Shown here: piece by piece, positions 44,409 to 56,199 of the stretch
Numbering within the stretch: the first letter of the stretch is position 1
Layout: each line of letters begins with the position of its first letter
NCBI GenBank assembly: GCA_018257865.1
Contig: JAEUBA010000036.1
Coordinates: forward strand, 186,001 to 250,000
Direction of reading: 5' to 3'
From: Stereocaulon alpinum
Taxonomy: Eukaryota > Ascomycota > Lecanoromycetes > Lecanorales > Stereocaulaceae
DNA: 64,000 nucleotides
The notes under the pieces: model-generated
Databases searched by the model: none
Told to the model about the DNA's origin: nothing
What the model saw: only the letters and a program-made list of their open reading frames with translations
Translations under genes and position numbers: made by a program

Positions 44409-45179
44409 TTTGACGGGTCAGAGTGGAGTGCAACCCGTGTTTGGAGAAAAATTCAGCATTCAAGCAAAGAGCCAAACAAATACCGCGCTTCTCAATCGCG
44501 AATGAGCAGCCATCGACAAAAGAGCGCTACAACGCCAATTGGTCAATATTAGAAATGGACCAATACAAGCTAACCACAATTGGGACTAGTGGCAAGTATA
44601 TGTGTTTGCATTGTTGTTCATCGGTCTTCACATCGAAATGGAGAAACAAGGTAGAGGGTTCTGACGGATCACGGAGAAAGAAAAATAGGCGTACAACATG
44701 TCGACGCCTAGTACCTGAGGCAAAGTCACTGAGGAAAGACTGAGTTTTCTTGAGCCGCATTTGACAGGCGCTAACATCACGTGTCTTGCCTACCTTAGCG
44801 TATGAATGATCAGTCATCCCCCATTATCCAGACGCTACTGCTGTACCTCTGACCTTTACTTTACGGCGTCAACGCTTGGTCACAACCGGAACTGGACCGC
44901 TGAATTCATGAGATCACGCTTGGAGTGCGCGAAGCAGCCTAAGTGCCAACTCAATCGGTAATTATAGGCGTGGCGTTTAGTGGGAAAGGTACAACATGCA
45001 GCGCAGTGCTTTAATTTATTAAGGAGCCTGCCTGGCCTAAAGTAATTTCAAACCTCAATCCTGACCCGTTTCATACCTCAATGACAAAAGAGTGATACCT
45101 GCTTTACTCTTGTTCCAAAGTGTTTCAAAAATGACCAATTCTCCAACAGCGTTACCATCAAGGGCTAACCCTAAGGGCT
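44409..45179. other. Gene-poor stretch, nothing recognised
   Basis: About 770 bases; short frames only. Confidence 0.45.
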
Positions 45180-45440
45180 TCAACGGCTACCGTTACAAAG
45201 ATTGCCTTGACTCCGACGTTCAAGTTCAGCCAGACGCGCTCTGATTTCCGCCTCGGATGGTCTAGAGGTCTGCTGTCCCATAGATACTTGCTCGTGCGTC
45301 TGGACATTGCGACGCCACTGCTCTAGCTGCAAGCTTGTCTGATGTCTGCCAGCCTGGGAGTTGTGGCCATTAGTAGGGGCCCTGCCACTATGGATGGTCA
45401 GCTAGGAATGCGGGTGAGGTAACTGGATTACGAACGACAT
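45180..45440 (-). CDS. THE-module small protein, 70 aa
   Basis: Exon 1 45436-45440 (ATGTC), intron 45388-45435 (48 nt, donor GTTCGT, branch point AGCTGAC, acceptor CATAG), exon 2 45180-45387; 70 aa. The protein is Asn/Gln/Arg-rich: SLQLEQWRRN, then QTHEQVSMGQQTSRPSEAEI and RARLAELERRSQGN. It retains W, THEQ, G and SRPS of the module but has lost the LTA box and KPE. Without splicing there is no ATG in frame. It lies 1.3 kb downstream of zinc-finger gene B on the same strand. Function unknown; this is the most diverged intact copy. Confidence 0.55.
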
Positions 45441-46714
45441 GATGCTGGAGTCGGATCGTTGAGCGGATGATGAGTCGTGATATGTAGGGCGAGAAGGGGT
45501 GCCGTTGGGTATGCAGGTGGTGGATAGTTGAAATCGAAGCGTGGATCTGAGATGATACAATTTGACTTGAATCTTTTCAATTCTTCAAGTGTGTCTGTCT
45601 GCCTTTTTGATTGCTCTGTTTGGCAGACACAGACTTTAATGGAGGAGAACGACCAATTTATGTATTCTGCGCAAGGACCCCAAAACATCTTGACTGTCCC
45701 AGGACGACTGAAAAGAGAGCGTTTCGAGACCCATGACCTACACCAGGTCCTCTTTCCCTTTGCTGAGTCCTACAAAAACTATGCACTCTATCTCCTGGGT
45801 ACGTCCTTTACAGTCAACCCCCATGGCAGGGGACGGCTGCCTGGCGCCGTTCAAGTTCCAAGCTTATCAGAACACAATGATACGTCTTACAGAATTAGCT
45901 CGGAAAGGACTTGGTGTCACCAGTCTAGATTCCAAACGGAACAAGAAGGCAACCTCCTAAGTCGCTTTGTCCTTGCTGTCTGCCTGTTCGCTATCTATCC
46001 CCACAAAAATGTCAGATGTAAGGAATGTCAGTTGACGAATCTACGTGAGCTAGGGATCTTTCAGCAGCACCGGGGATATCGTAAGTAATCTCCACACGCA
46101 GCCACCGGACGTGACAATGATATATCCACGAGCGACACTTGAATCTATTCACCCTCCCATTATCACAAGCCACTCGCAGCTTTAAGGCCGCAAAGTGCAC
46201 CAGCAGCCACGTTAAGGCGCCACAGCGTGCTCCCTTAGCTTCGTAGCCACTTGGTCTTAGCGATGACTTTTCCAACGTCCCGCGTTTCTGCCTGATAGTA
46301 GGATTTCACGTTATCATGGCGCAGCTTGTCAGGGGGGATGATTCCAGTTATTTCAAGTACCACCCTATTCCTACCCAGCCCTGGAGCCTAGAGTCCTTGC
46401 ATTGACCAAGTCTATGTTTGTTATCAGAGCCGGCTAAAGAGCTGTAGCTTTGATGCTTGGCTTACAAGTCCTTGGTTAAGATAAAAATGTACCTTGAATA
46501 CGAGGAACGGGAGCTTGAAACATTATCGGAGGTATAGAAAGGGTTGACTGGTGGCACTGGTCATGAATAGAGTATTATGAATTTATAAATTCCTATGCAT
46601 TGAAAGGAAGCGAGTCAATCGCCCCATGTGGATTTCATTTGTGAGACCTCGCTCTTCCAGGACGCTTACGATACGTACTACTGCATTTGAAGACCGTCAA
46701 ACGCGAAGACACTT
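45441..46714. other. Spacer between zinc-finger gene B and the small THE-module gene
   Basis: About 1.3 kb. A 186-codon plus-strand open frame at 45528-46088 shows no conserved text or signal and is not called. Confidence 0.45.
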
Positions 46715-49620
46715 TCACGACCATCCTTGTCCGCGATGAACATCAGCCAGCAAGAATGTCTTTTCCGGCCTAAAGAGAGTCTCGTCTAGTTCAAGAACAT
46801 CATCCAATTCCCTCCTTCGCTTTCTCTGGCCTTGTCGTTTTGAGGGTACTGGAGCAGGCCCACCATGATCTTCACGGATATGTTTCGTCAGGTTATCCGA
46901 TCGACTGAAGCTTCTGCCGCAACCTTCGTAGCGACAAGTGTATATAGCAATTTTCCCGTGAGCTCGGGTAGTATTCAGATGACGCTGCAAGTTTGTGGTG
47001 GCAGAAATGCCGTGAAATGCACTTGGACATGAAGGGCAGCTTAGCACCATGGCAGCTGCGCTAGTTGACAACGGCGAGGTAGGGGAATCTGTGGAATCGC
47101 TTGATGGAGCGGTGAAAGGGCTTTCGTAATTTTCCATAAGGGAAGACTGCTGGGAGGATCTTGAGCCCACGGTAGATGGCGACAAGTTGACAAGAGTTCG
47201 ACTTTCAACGGAGGCGGCAGAGATTGGCGAGCTGCAGTTGGATTGCGTCGGTCTGACGACGGCGAGTACACTGACTCCTGACTCCCCTACAACCTGAGCC
47301 TCGAGCGTTCGGCGATTGGTAATTTCCACTGATACCGCCAACACTTTGTTCAAAGCAGCGACATAGTAAGGTTTACGCCAATTTGGACTTGGTTGGGGCA
47401 TTGCTCTATCACAGAAGGTTGAGACAGCTTCCTGGAACTTTTGGAGCACCTGTTGAGACTGAGAATCGTACTATGATCAATTAGTGAATGCATGATCCAA
47501 AGAACTTAACGGCACTCACTCTACCACTAGATTTGAGCGTCACTTCAACCTCACGCGGATAGCGCAGCAGTCCGGCACACAGCTGGAATTCCGCTTCAAC
47601 GACGTTTTCGTGAAATGCCTCAATGCCAGCTTTGCATTTGAGCGGTTCAATTATCGTTTCGATCATGTCTTGAATATCTGCAGCATAGCTTTGCGCGTAG
47701 CAAGCTAAATGCTCAGGTAGTAAACCTTCATTACGCTCTGGTATACTAGCATGCTCGACATCTGGGAATAACCATGTCAGCTCAGGGTATATCTACGGGT
47801 AGTTGCAGTAACCTACTATCGATAAACGTAGAGCAATCTTCCATAATTGGTCCGTCCCTAAGCATTCTTAATGGCTTCTCATGCATGCTTTTGTCAGAGC
47901 TGCCAGTTACACCAAGAGAATTTGTCAGATGGGAGCTTTCTTCACATGCGAGCTGATCCATGGCCATCAAGAAGCACTGTAGGTCATCCCCATCAGAGAA
48001 CACGTGCTGCCATTGAAACATATGATTAAAGAACTCATCCCAATCGTAGAACTTGTCGTCTTTATGCAACATGTACGCGCAAGCACACGCCACATGCATC
48101 AAGGAGAACACATCTACAAACTCGCTCGCGAAGGTGTCTTTGAAACATTTTTTCATGGCGCGGATTCCTCGAAAGAAGATAGCGGCCGGAGCCAATGCCG
48201 AGCACCGTGAATGAAGATGAGGCGTAGAAGTTAGCCTCTGCAGCCATTCGTTATTCACGACTGTTACGAGGTCGTAGAGCTCTTGGACGTATTCTTGGGT
48301 GCGGGCCAAGCCACCTCTCAAGGACCATCGATCGTTCCGAACAGGCCACGACGCATCATTTGCAAGGATGTCGCCAAAGACGTAGGCTAGCGACAGACTA
48401 TCCTCGGCGGAGGCTGCATACTCTTGGCTAATCGACCCGCTATAGACAGGATCGAAGGCTTTGTTAGGCTGGGCACACAGGCGTTGGGCTGGCTGCATTG
48501 ACTGTGGGAACTCGATTTGCGTTCTGCTGGATGGATATTCAGGTAAAGGTGCCATCAATCGACATGAAGGAAGATGACCGGGGAATGGTGGATGAGGCTG
48601 GATATCACTTTCGCAGCACCTCTTGGGTACTGAAGCGTCAATGCTGTCCAAGGCCGGACTCTGGTTCGATAGTAACATTGTGGACGCTGCACGGGCCAAG
48701 TGGCTACAAGAGCTACAGCAGAGGTGCCTGCGGCGTTGAGAAGATTCGCTGCGCTCGGCTGGGCTGTCGGGCGTGACTGGGAGTTCATGATTGGGATTCG
48801 GTGTACGCAATCCAGCCTGAGCCCACAGGTTTTCTCCGGAGCAAAGTTCCGCTCGTAATTCAGCTTCATTGGGAGACTGCAATTCGTAGACTGATCTAGG
48901 TCTTAGCAAGTCCGACATTGTGAACTTTTCAGTAACAGAGCCTTTCAATTCTGGTATACTTTCTTGGTATGGCTTCGAACCGAACACCTCAAAGATTTCG
49001 GGACCACATTTTTCGGTGGTGATACCCTCTGCATGTACTTCGCACATTTGTCGTGATCTCGGATCCATCTCGGGCTTTCGATACAGCCCAGAAGTATTGC
49101 TGATATGTCCGTTCAGGGGGTTAGACTTCGCTTTCGCGCTCTTTCGGCTGAAATGATTGAAGAAGGCTTTCGCCTTTCTCATTCTCGAACTCTTTCTCCG
49201 CATCATTTGGGATGGAATCATCAGCTGAGATGGGATAGCTTCTCTTGTATTTCCAGAGCTCCAGAAGCGTTCCGGCTTCTTGCACTGCGGACACCAGTAG
49301 CACGCATTAGGGAGCCAAGGACATGTTGAAGTATGACAGACAGTCGAAGCTTGGCTTTCAAACTTATTGCGGCACCATAGCAGTGGGCACATGCATAGCT
49401 CGGAGACATCTGAGACCAGAGGTCGGACGTGTGCGACCCAATTTTGGAATGCTTCCCTGCAACTGGGTTCAGAAAGATCGCCATAGGGGCTCTTGGCCTT
49501 AAGTTGCTTGAGACGATGCTGAAGTCTACACACACTTGTTAGCGAGCAGCTCAAGTCTTGTGACATGGGGTAATTACACGCATGGTAGCACATGTACGTC
49601 CCAACCCAATAGCTTTTCAC
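46715..49620 (-). CDS. C2H2 zinc-finger transcription factor (paralogue B)
   Basis: Four exons: 49580-49620, 47817-49525, 47520-47761 and 46715-47470; introns of 49-55 nt, phases 2-1-0; 2748 nt, 915 aa. The architecture matches paralogue A: N-terminus MKSYWVGTYMCYHA; CPLLWCRNKF ... CPWLPNACYWCPQCKKPE at about residues 60-96; a long variable middle; helical block CFKDTFASEFVDVFSLMHVA then WDEFFNHMFQW; exon-3 domain (DMIETIIEPLKCKAGIEAFH); and two C-terminal C2H2 fingers, CPSCPSAF...TTNLQRH and YTCRYEGCGRSFSRSDNLTK followed by HIREDH. A basic RQGQRKRRR stretch after the fingers may be a nuclear-localisation signal. Targets are unknown. Confidence 0.8.
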
Positions 49621-52600
49621 TCATTGCGGGTAGAGCAGCCGAATCCTGTTGTATTTCAGGATGAAGCAGCTCGTGGCAGGGTTTTCCAGCCATTTGGCCT
49701 AGTGAATAGACTACACGAAGAGCGAGTAATGTGTATGTTCGGGTGAAGAGTGGCAAGAAGTCTGGCAAGAAGTGCTGACCTAGAAAAGGAGAAAGGCAAA
49801 ACGCAAGTCGAAGGACCCCAGTGCAGGTATGGTACGGAATCAATCGAGGTTGGTACCAGGTACATAGCAACTTCGGATAAACAGTGACGGCTGGGTGAAA
49901 AGGACGGCATGTATGAGGCCTAAGAGGGAGTCTCCCTAGGCTTACTCAGGACAATGCAGTCGCCGATACTTAGTCCTGGATAAGGCTCTCCGGTAGTACC
50001 CATGAAGGACTTAGCGTGATGAGCTGACGAAGGACTTGCATGCATAACGGGATCTGCTGAGGTGCTCCTGCAGTCCATTGGCAAGATAAGAGGATCCTGA
50101 TCGGCCGGTTTCCCCAAGGACTTTGGCCATGTCTTTTGAGCCGCTCTTGTGTAGTCCATCCTGCATAGTGGGTCCTTCCGGCCCCTCTCATATGGTCCCT
50201 AACCGAGAACGTAGGAGCCATGACAGGTCCATCAAAGTGAGGCTTTCCAAGAAAGAAGGCGACAGGCTAAGCCGAGGAGGACGATGTGCAGTTGTGGAGA
50301 AGGACTTAGTGTAGAGTAGCAGTGTAGAGTAACAATAGTTCCACACTAAGAAGCGAAACGAGACAGACCTGCGAAAGTCCCCTCAATTTCTTTGTCGAAC
50401 GCAAATAGCGGAGTGGGATGGATCATGAAAGCCTCCGCGAGATCAGCGCTTTTAAGGATCACATGTATCTCCGTAAGTGTGAGAAAAGCATCTGTTGCCG
50501 TGTCAGTCGTGATTGCTATCACTGACAGTTGCTCTTGCAATTTTACCCGCCAAGGCTACCAGAGGGGCTGCCGTTTAGCCTTGGTGACCAATCTGCTAAT
50601 CTAGATCTGGAGTTGCCGACTGGCTGAACGTCACGTTTCACGATCGATAACATGCATGAGCCACGTAGCTGAAGTCCAGGTCCAAGAAGCGTATAGTACA
50701 AGAACACTTGATATGGTACCGAAGCCATATAGACGGTTCGAGGAGCCCTGCAGTCTCTGGGCGCTGTCGCTGAATCTGTGCCAAAATTATCCAGGTTCTG
50801 AAATGTTAGAACTTTCGCGGGATAAGCAGCTACTAATGTATACAGAACAGAATACACAGCCTTCTCCGTGCCTTATATTATCAAACCAGGAGCATACGGC
50901 CCTGCCAATCTAATGTCAAACGGTGCTTACGGCGAAAACGGCGCAAAGAATGCACACAGAACTCACGCGACCCTTACAGGGATCGGCATCGTCCACACGA
51001 TGAAGCGGGCCAAGGAACGGTCGTACCGGCAAGCTTACGCTACATGATGCAAGCAAGACCACGTTAATACTTTCTGTGTTAGCGCTGTATGAACCCAGGA
51101 AATCACCCACATAGAGTCTCCTAGAATCTCAACCGGCAGGAAAACATTCCACGGACATTACAGGCAGTCATTTAATACACTACTCGCAAACTCCTCGAGA
51201 GTATGCCCAATGGCTTTCACCCTGATGTATGTGTGTCGAGAACGAGGCGAAATCAGCAACAGCGGCCCAGCGTCAAGGGGTAAGCAGACTAGCTATGCAC
51301 GAGCAACACCCTAATCTGCAGCAAAGGTAGCGACGGCCGCTAGAAAGAGGGGCACATTGTCAATAACGGTTCCTCAATAGGTATTTACTAGCCCTTCGAT
51401 ACGTTAATCTTGGCAACATCGATATAGCTGTTCGTATGCCGATTACCTTGGTCATCATACAAATTGAGAAGGTCAAGGCTCGCAAACCTGACCCAGCGTC
51501 GTTGGTGCTCGAATGTGGTGAGTCCCCACCTCTTGAGCATAGTCCCTGTCAGTTCAGTATCGCATTCCCCAGGTTGTGCATCGATACTGTGAAAACGCAA
51601 ATGTGGCTTTAGGCAGGGCGATCACTGGTGGTGGGGATTGTCAACGTAATCGTGCCACGAGAACACATTGTCACGGTGAAGCTTAGATGCAGGCTGATGG
51701 ATGCTATTGGTCCCCTAAAGATGAAAGCTCAGATGAAACTTCTCAACAGGCACGGCGACCGAACTGTTTTCGTTCCGGCTTACAAGTCCATATGCGCTCA
51801 TCAATGGCAAAGCATCCATCCTGAGACCTGAAGAAATCGTACATTAGATCGGGTTGATCGGCCCTGTATTAGCCCGACCCAAGAATCCTACCTCTTTAGG
51901 CGTTAGGGCAATCTCTAGGGCCGCTTGGAAGCCCGCCCAGGAATTCACCGTCAGCATTTGAGCCGATGCGTCAACAAAGTCTGGGCGATCTGAGAACTGC
52001 GTGGTTCTGACTGCGCTTCAAAAGATTGAGAGTGTGTCAGACGTTAACATCTGAAATACTCTATAAGACGTTTGCAGCAGGATTCAATGGGATGGCTCGT
52101 TGAGGTGGCAAGTCAGCATCCGGAAACAGGGTAGGCCTGAATTTGACAGCTCCTTCGTCTCCATCCGATCATATGTGCAATTTAATGGCGAAGCACTGCT
52201 ACAGGCTAACGAATCATGCCTAGAGCAGGTCGATGACAAGTTATTGCTGTGCGGGAAGTTGGACATAATGACAACTCAAGAAACACATCGCTACACCCAA
52301 TGATATGGGCTCTTGAATGGGACCTACCTTACATTTCTTGGCCAAGCGCCCAAAAAATCAAACCTTATGTTCTCGTCGTTTGAAATACTTGCAAGAGCCA
52401 TTCCCTAGCCGAGGAATGGCCGATTGTTTGACTATCATTCTAACACATCGACTTGCGTGTAAGGCACCCTGCCGAGCAACAAAAACATAGGGCAAATGAG
52501 ATCCGTTGAGATCGTTGATGACTAAGAATGGCAAGTCCTCTCAAGGGCCAGAGGCCTGTGGGTTCCTCTCGAACGGCATGTAGCTGGACTGACTTTCGGC

Positions 52601-55074
52601 AGTTGCACAGTCGTCAAGATGAGACGTCTTCAGGCCCCTTTAAAGCCGAGATCGGACGCAAACTCAGTAATTCCAATTGATGACATGCTAGACAATAACC
52701 TACACTCACCAAGAGGAGGCGGACCCTCGCAGCAGGCCGACGATCTCAGACAGACCCACGGGAAACGTGACTACCAGAGAGCGGCCTTCTATCATCACAG
52801 CTGTGGTGCCAAGAATATCCCGGACGGTGTGTCAGATGTAGGCTGACTATCAGTATGGACCAAGACGACTTGAGCGTACATAGAAAGACGCCAGTGGGAG
52901 ACCTGGGGTTGATGTGTGGTCTTCCGGGGCGCTAGCCATAGGATCCTAACTGGCTTTTGCTAGCGCGTTTGAAAAGTACCTAGTCCTGCTAGTTCCCGGC
53001 GCCCACAGTTTCGCTTCACTGACTGGAAAGTAATCTTGACATGACGAATTACGAGACATGCTCTTCTCGGAAGCGACGTGGTTGTTCCAGCCTGCTCTTG
53101 GCTTGCCATTCGAAACGGGTCTTCTGCCTGGAAATTTCACCCCAACAGTAGACTAATGGGTCTTGCAGCACCAACAGGAGGCCACACAATCTGCTCGATG
53201 TTGACATTTGCTAAATAAGGAGCGGGTACTGTTGACCTGTCAATCTAGCACACTTTCTATCCATTATAACTAGCATTGCTTAGTCTTGGCCTTGCCCTTA
53301 CTAGGTATGTACGGTACAACGTGAGCCCCGTACCAACACGAGAAGGGACCCTGCGCATCCTACGGCTATATACTGCTGGGTTACTACCCGGTGCTCTCAG
53401 TTGCTGTTGCTCCACGTCTAGCCATTGGTTTGCAGCGTTAGAGGCTCAAGGGAACTCGGCCCTTACGAGCCAGGACTAGTCTAATCGTCATTCAATGGTT
53501 ATCTACCGTAGGAGCATTCGGGGAAATCGAATGCTATCTGCTACGCCCATCGCATCTGCATTAGCTAATCCGGGGGAAACTCAGATACTGAAAGCCATGA
53601 TCTCTCTGTATCGAAGTATCGAAGATAACATTGGATCGATACTACAAGATGAGGCCTCATAAGATGCTTCCAACAGCATTTTCTGTCACGAATGATTCGA
53701 AGCTTTGTGCTGAAGTTTTTCTTTCTCAATGACAAATTGAATCCCCTTGGTTTTCTGGCTGTTGTTTTGACTGGTCACAAGAAGCAAAAATCTAAATAAA
53801 GATATGAAGAACATCGAGTAGGCTATTCGCAACCATCATCGAGCTAGCTTCCCCACAAATACTAATATCAAAAGTCTATACAATCTTTCTTCCTTCTTGT
53901 ACCGGGCCCACCATACATTCTCTACGCTATCTTGCTCTCATCCAGGGATGGAATGGCGGCCCTCTCGCCTTACAGAAGTCTAATCTGCTCCACCCAACCC
54001 AAGACGGATATATCGAGGATCGCATATCTCACAACGGTCACTTAAAACGTCACTAAGCGTCCCGGTGATGGTCATGGAGAGACACATTTTGTTATCATCG
54101 ACTCTTATATGGAAACCACGGATACCATGACAAATCGCCTCAGCCAGAGTTTACCGCTGAAGCGGGCTCGGATTGGAGCGCTTTCACTTTGAATGAGTGC
54201 ATAAATGATAGTCTTCAAGGTGCCTGCACAGTCCTCACCAGATTATCGAGTCCGAAATGGAATGCTCAGCCCGTCAAAGGAAATATGCATCGTGATGTTC
54301 AGATTGATCAGGCCAACGTAATTGCCTTGCACAGTGAATCCAGACATACACCGGGACTCACGGTTGTTGTCTAGTGCTTCGAAATCTGGCTTTGTTTCAT
54401 GTTCTCCCATAGTCCTTTTCAGAACTGTCAAGTTTGACCTTATGAGTCTGCACCATGAATCATAGGAAGACTAGTTACCCGGGTGCAAGATGGTGCGAGT
54501 CTCTCCAGTGGCTTCAGCTGTATCAAATCATTGTTCTTCGGTCTTGATCACCCCCAGTATCCTAGCGTACTGTCTGAATTTCATTAAGCAGTATGTGGGC
54601 GTACAGTACAACACATCACTTCTTGCAACCATGCTATCAAGGCCAACAAGTAGAAACCATACCCTAGCATGATCGTGCTGGAATGTAACTTCCTCTTGCT
54701 CTGTGCGCTTTTACTGGATCGCGCATACTTTTGCGTCTTCACGATAATGAATCGCTTACGCACAAGCAATAAAGAATAAATCTTATGTCTCATCGCAACA
54801 AGCCAAGCATAGGGAATAAGTATCATCTGGGATCCTCTTTCTGGGATGGCTATGAACATAAACTCAACGTTTCTAAGCTGCCGATGGCTTTCCTGTCCAG
54901 CCTTGACTGTGAAACCAGCGAGTCACATTGGTGACGGGAACCCACCCTCGCGACATTGAGTGCATTTCCGTGAGTTATATTTACATCTAATGCCATTATC
55001 TCATGGAAAGCCGCCGTTGTTATGATCGCTGCCGACACCCAACCACCAGAAGTTGCTTGCTTCACTCATTGATC
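49621..55074. other. Large gene-poor stretch, nothing recognised
   Basis: About 5.5 kb with no intact gene. All open frames are under 105 codons and I recognise none. No inverted repeats of note were seen. It is the largest apparent gene desert in the window and may hold heavily mutated duplicates. Confidence 0.45.
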
Positions 55075-55261
55075 TTCCCCCTCCGTTGATCCTCCGCTCC
55101 ACCTCTCAGAGATATGCGGTAGCCTAAGTCAGGGACCGAGACGTTGCTACACCTACCGCTAACGACCCATGCGTCTCCGGTTTCCTGCGCCATTCTTCTA
55201 CGGGCGAGTACCTCTGCTATTGTACTCGGCGTCGAAGCTTAGCATCAGTGAGGCGGGGATT
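55075..55261 (-). pseudogene. Decayed THE-module gene
   Basis: On the minus strand one frame reads NPRLTDAKLRRRVQ, stop (TAG), then SPVEEWRRKPETHGSLAVGV, then ATSRSLT, stop (TAG), ATAYL, stop (TGA), EVERRINGG. This covers the whole module (LT box, W, KPETH, LAVG, SRS, helical tail), with three nonsense codons of the CAG-to-TAG and CGA-to-TGA type. No ATG-NN-GTNCGT leader is preserved. It lies about 940 bp downstream of zinc-finger gene C on the same strand, completing the pairing seen for A, D and B. Confidence 0.65.
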
Positions 55262-56199
55262 CTGTACAGACAGATTCTTCTCACGTCCGTTTAGTGGAGT
55301 GGATGTCAGACATAGCAGATACAAAAGGTAGCACGGAAACCTCGACGTACGACATGCTCCGCTGGCTTGCTAAGAGATATGAAGATTGCTGTGGGTGGGA
55401 AGGCTCGGTACCAGGCCGCTTGAGGATTTGGGTTGTAGAGTCGCGCAAACGAAGTCACTTGTACAGAAAGCTCTGTTGAGGCGGTATTCCTCCTGCTTTT
55501 GTCTCGAGTGTGGAATGAATTTGGCGCAGATTTCCGGGTAGGTCTGCTCTCTTATATACACATGTTGTGTTTGCGTGCGTTTTCTCGAAGGAGCGGTCCT
55601 CTGGCCATCTGCCTCTCAGATCCATCGTATGTTATGGTAGTAGTGTTCCGCGGTGAGGATCCCAAACCTAAGGGTCCTCCGCCACGAAGGTCCTCAGACG
55701 CTACATCTTCACCGGGTTCCCCGTTCGCGCACCAAATCTCAGATCAAGGCTTTCGCGACTCGAGCGTTTCTACAAGACTCCTAGGAGCCCCTATTGCCGA
55801 GAACCCTGCTGAAGGGATCATGCGGTCGCAATCACTTGCCAAACAGTGACTCAAGCAGGAATATAAACCATCAATGTGTGCGATTCTCCCCGACAATGGA
55901 ACCTTGTTACAATATAGTCAGTGTTCTATTTACATATTGGGCATATATACATTTACTCATTGTCATGTCTCGTCAATTCATGCGATATCTCAACCCCTAA
56001 AACTGCTTCATTCATATGGTGACTCAAACGCCGGTCGATATCAGATTGTCCTGCGAAACGCCTTCTGATGCAGCATAACATCTGCTCAGCACATAAGCAA
56101 AGCGGGAAAAGAAACATGGGTATCAAGCATAAATCGTGACAAAGCGTCGACTCGTCCAAACATCCTCATTAAGTGCCAAAGTATCGAGATTGTCTGGGG
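55262..56199. other. Spacer between zinc-finger gene C and the decayed THE-module gene
   Basis: About 940 bases. No supported gene. Confidence 0.45.

Noticed and set aside
45528..46088. 186-codon plus-strand open frame
   Set aside because: No recognisable domain, poor start context, and composition unlike the supported genes; it lies in the spacer of a zinc-finger/THE unit.
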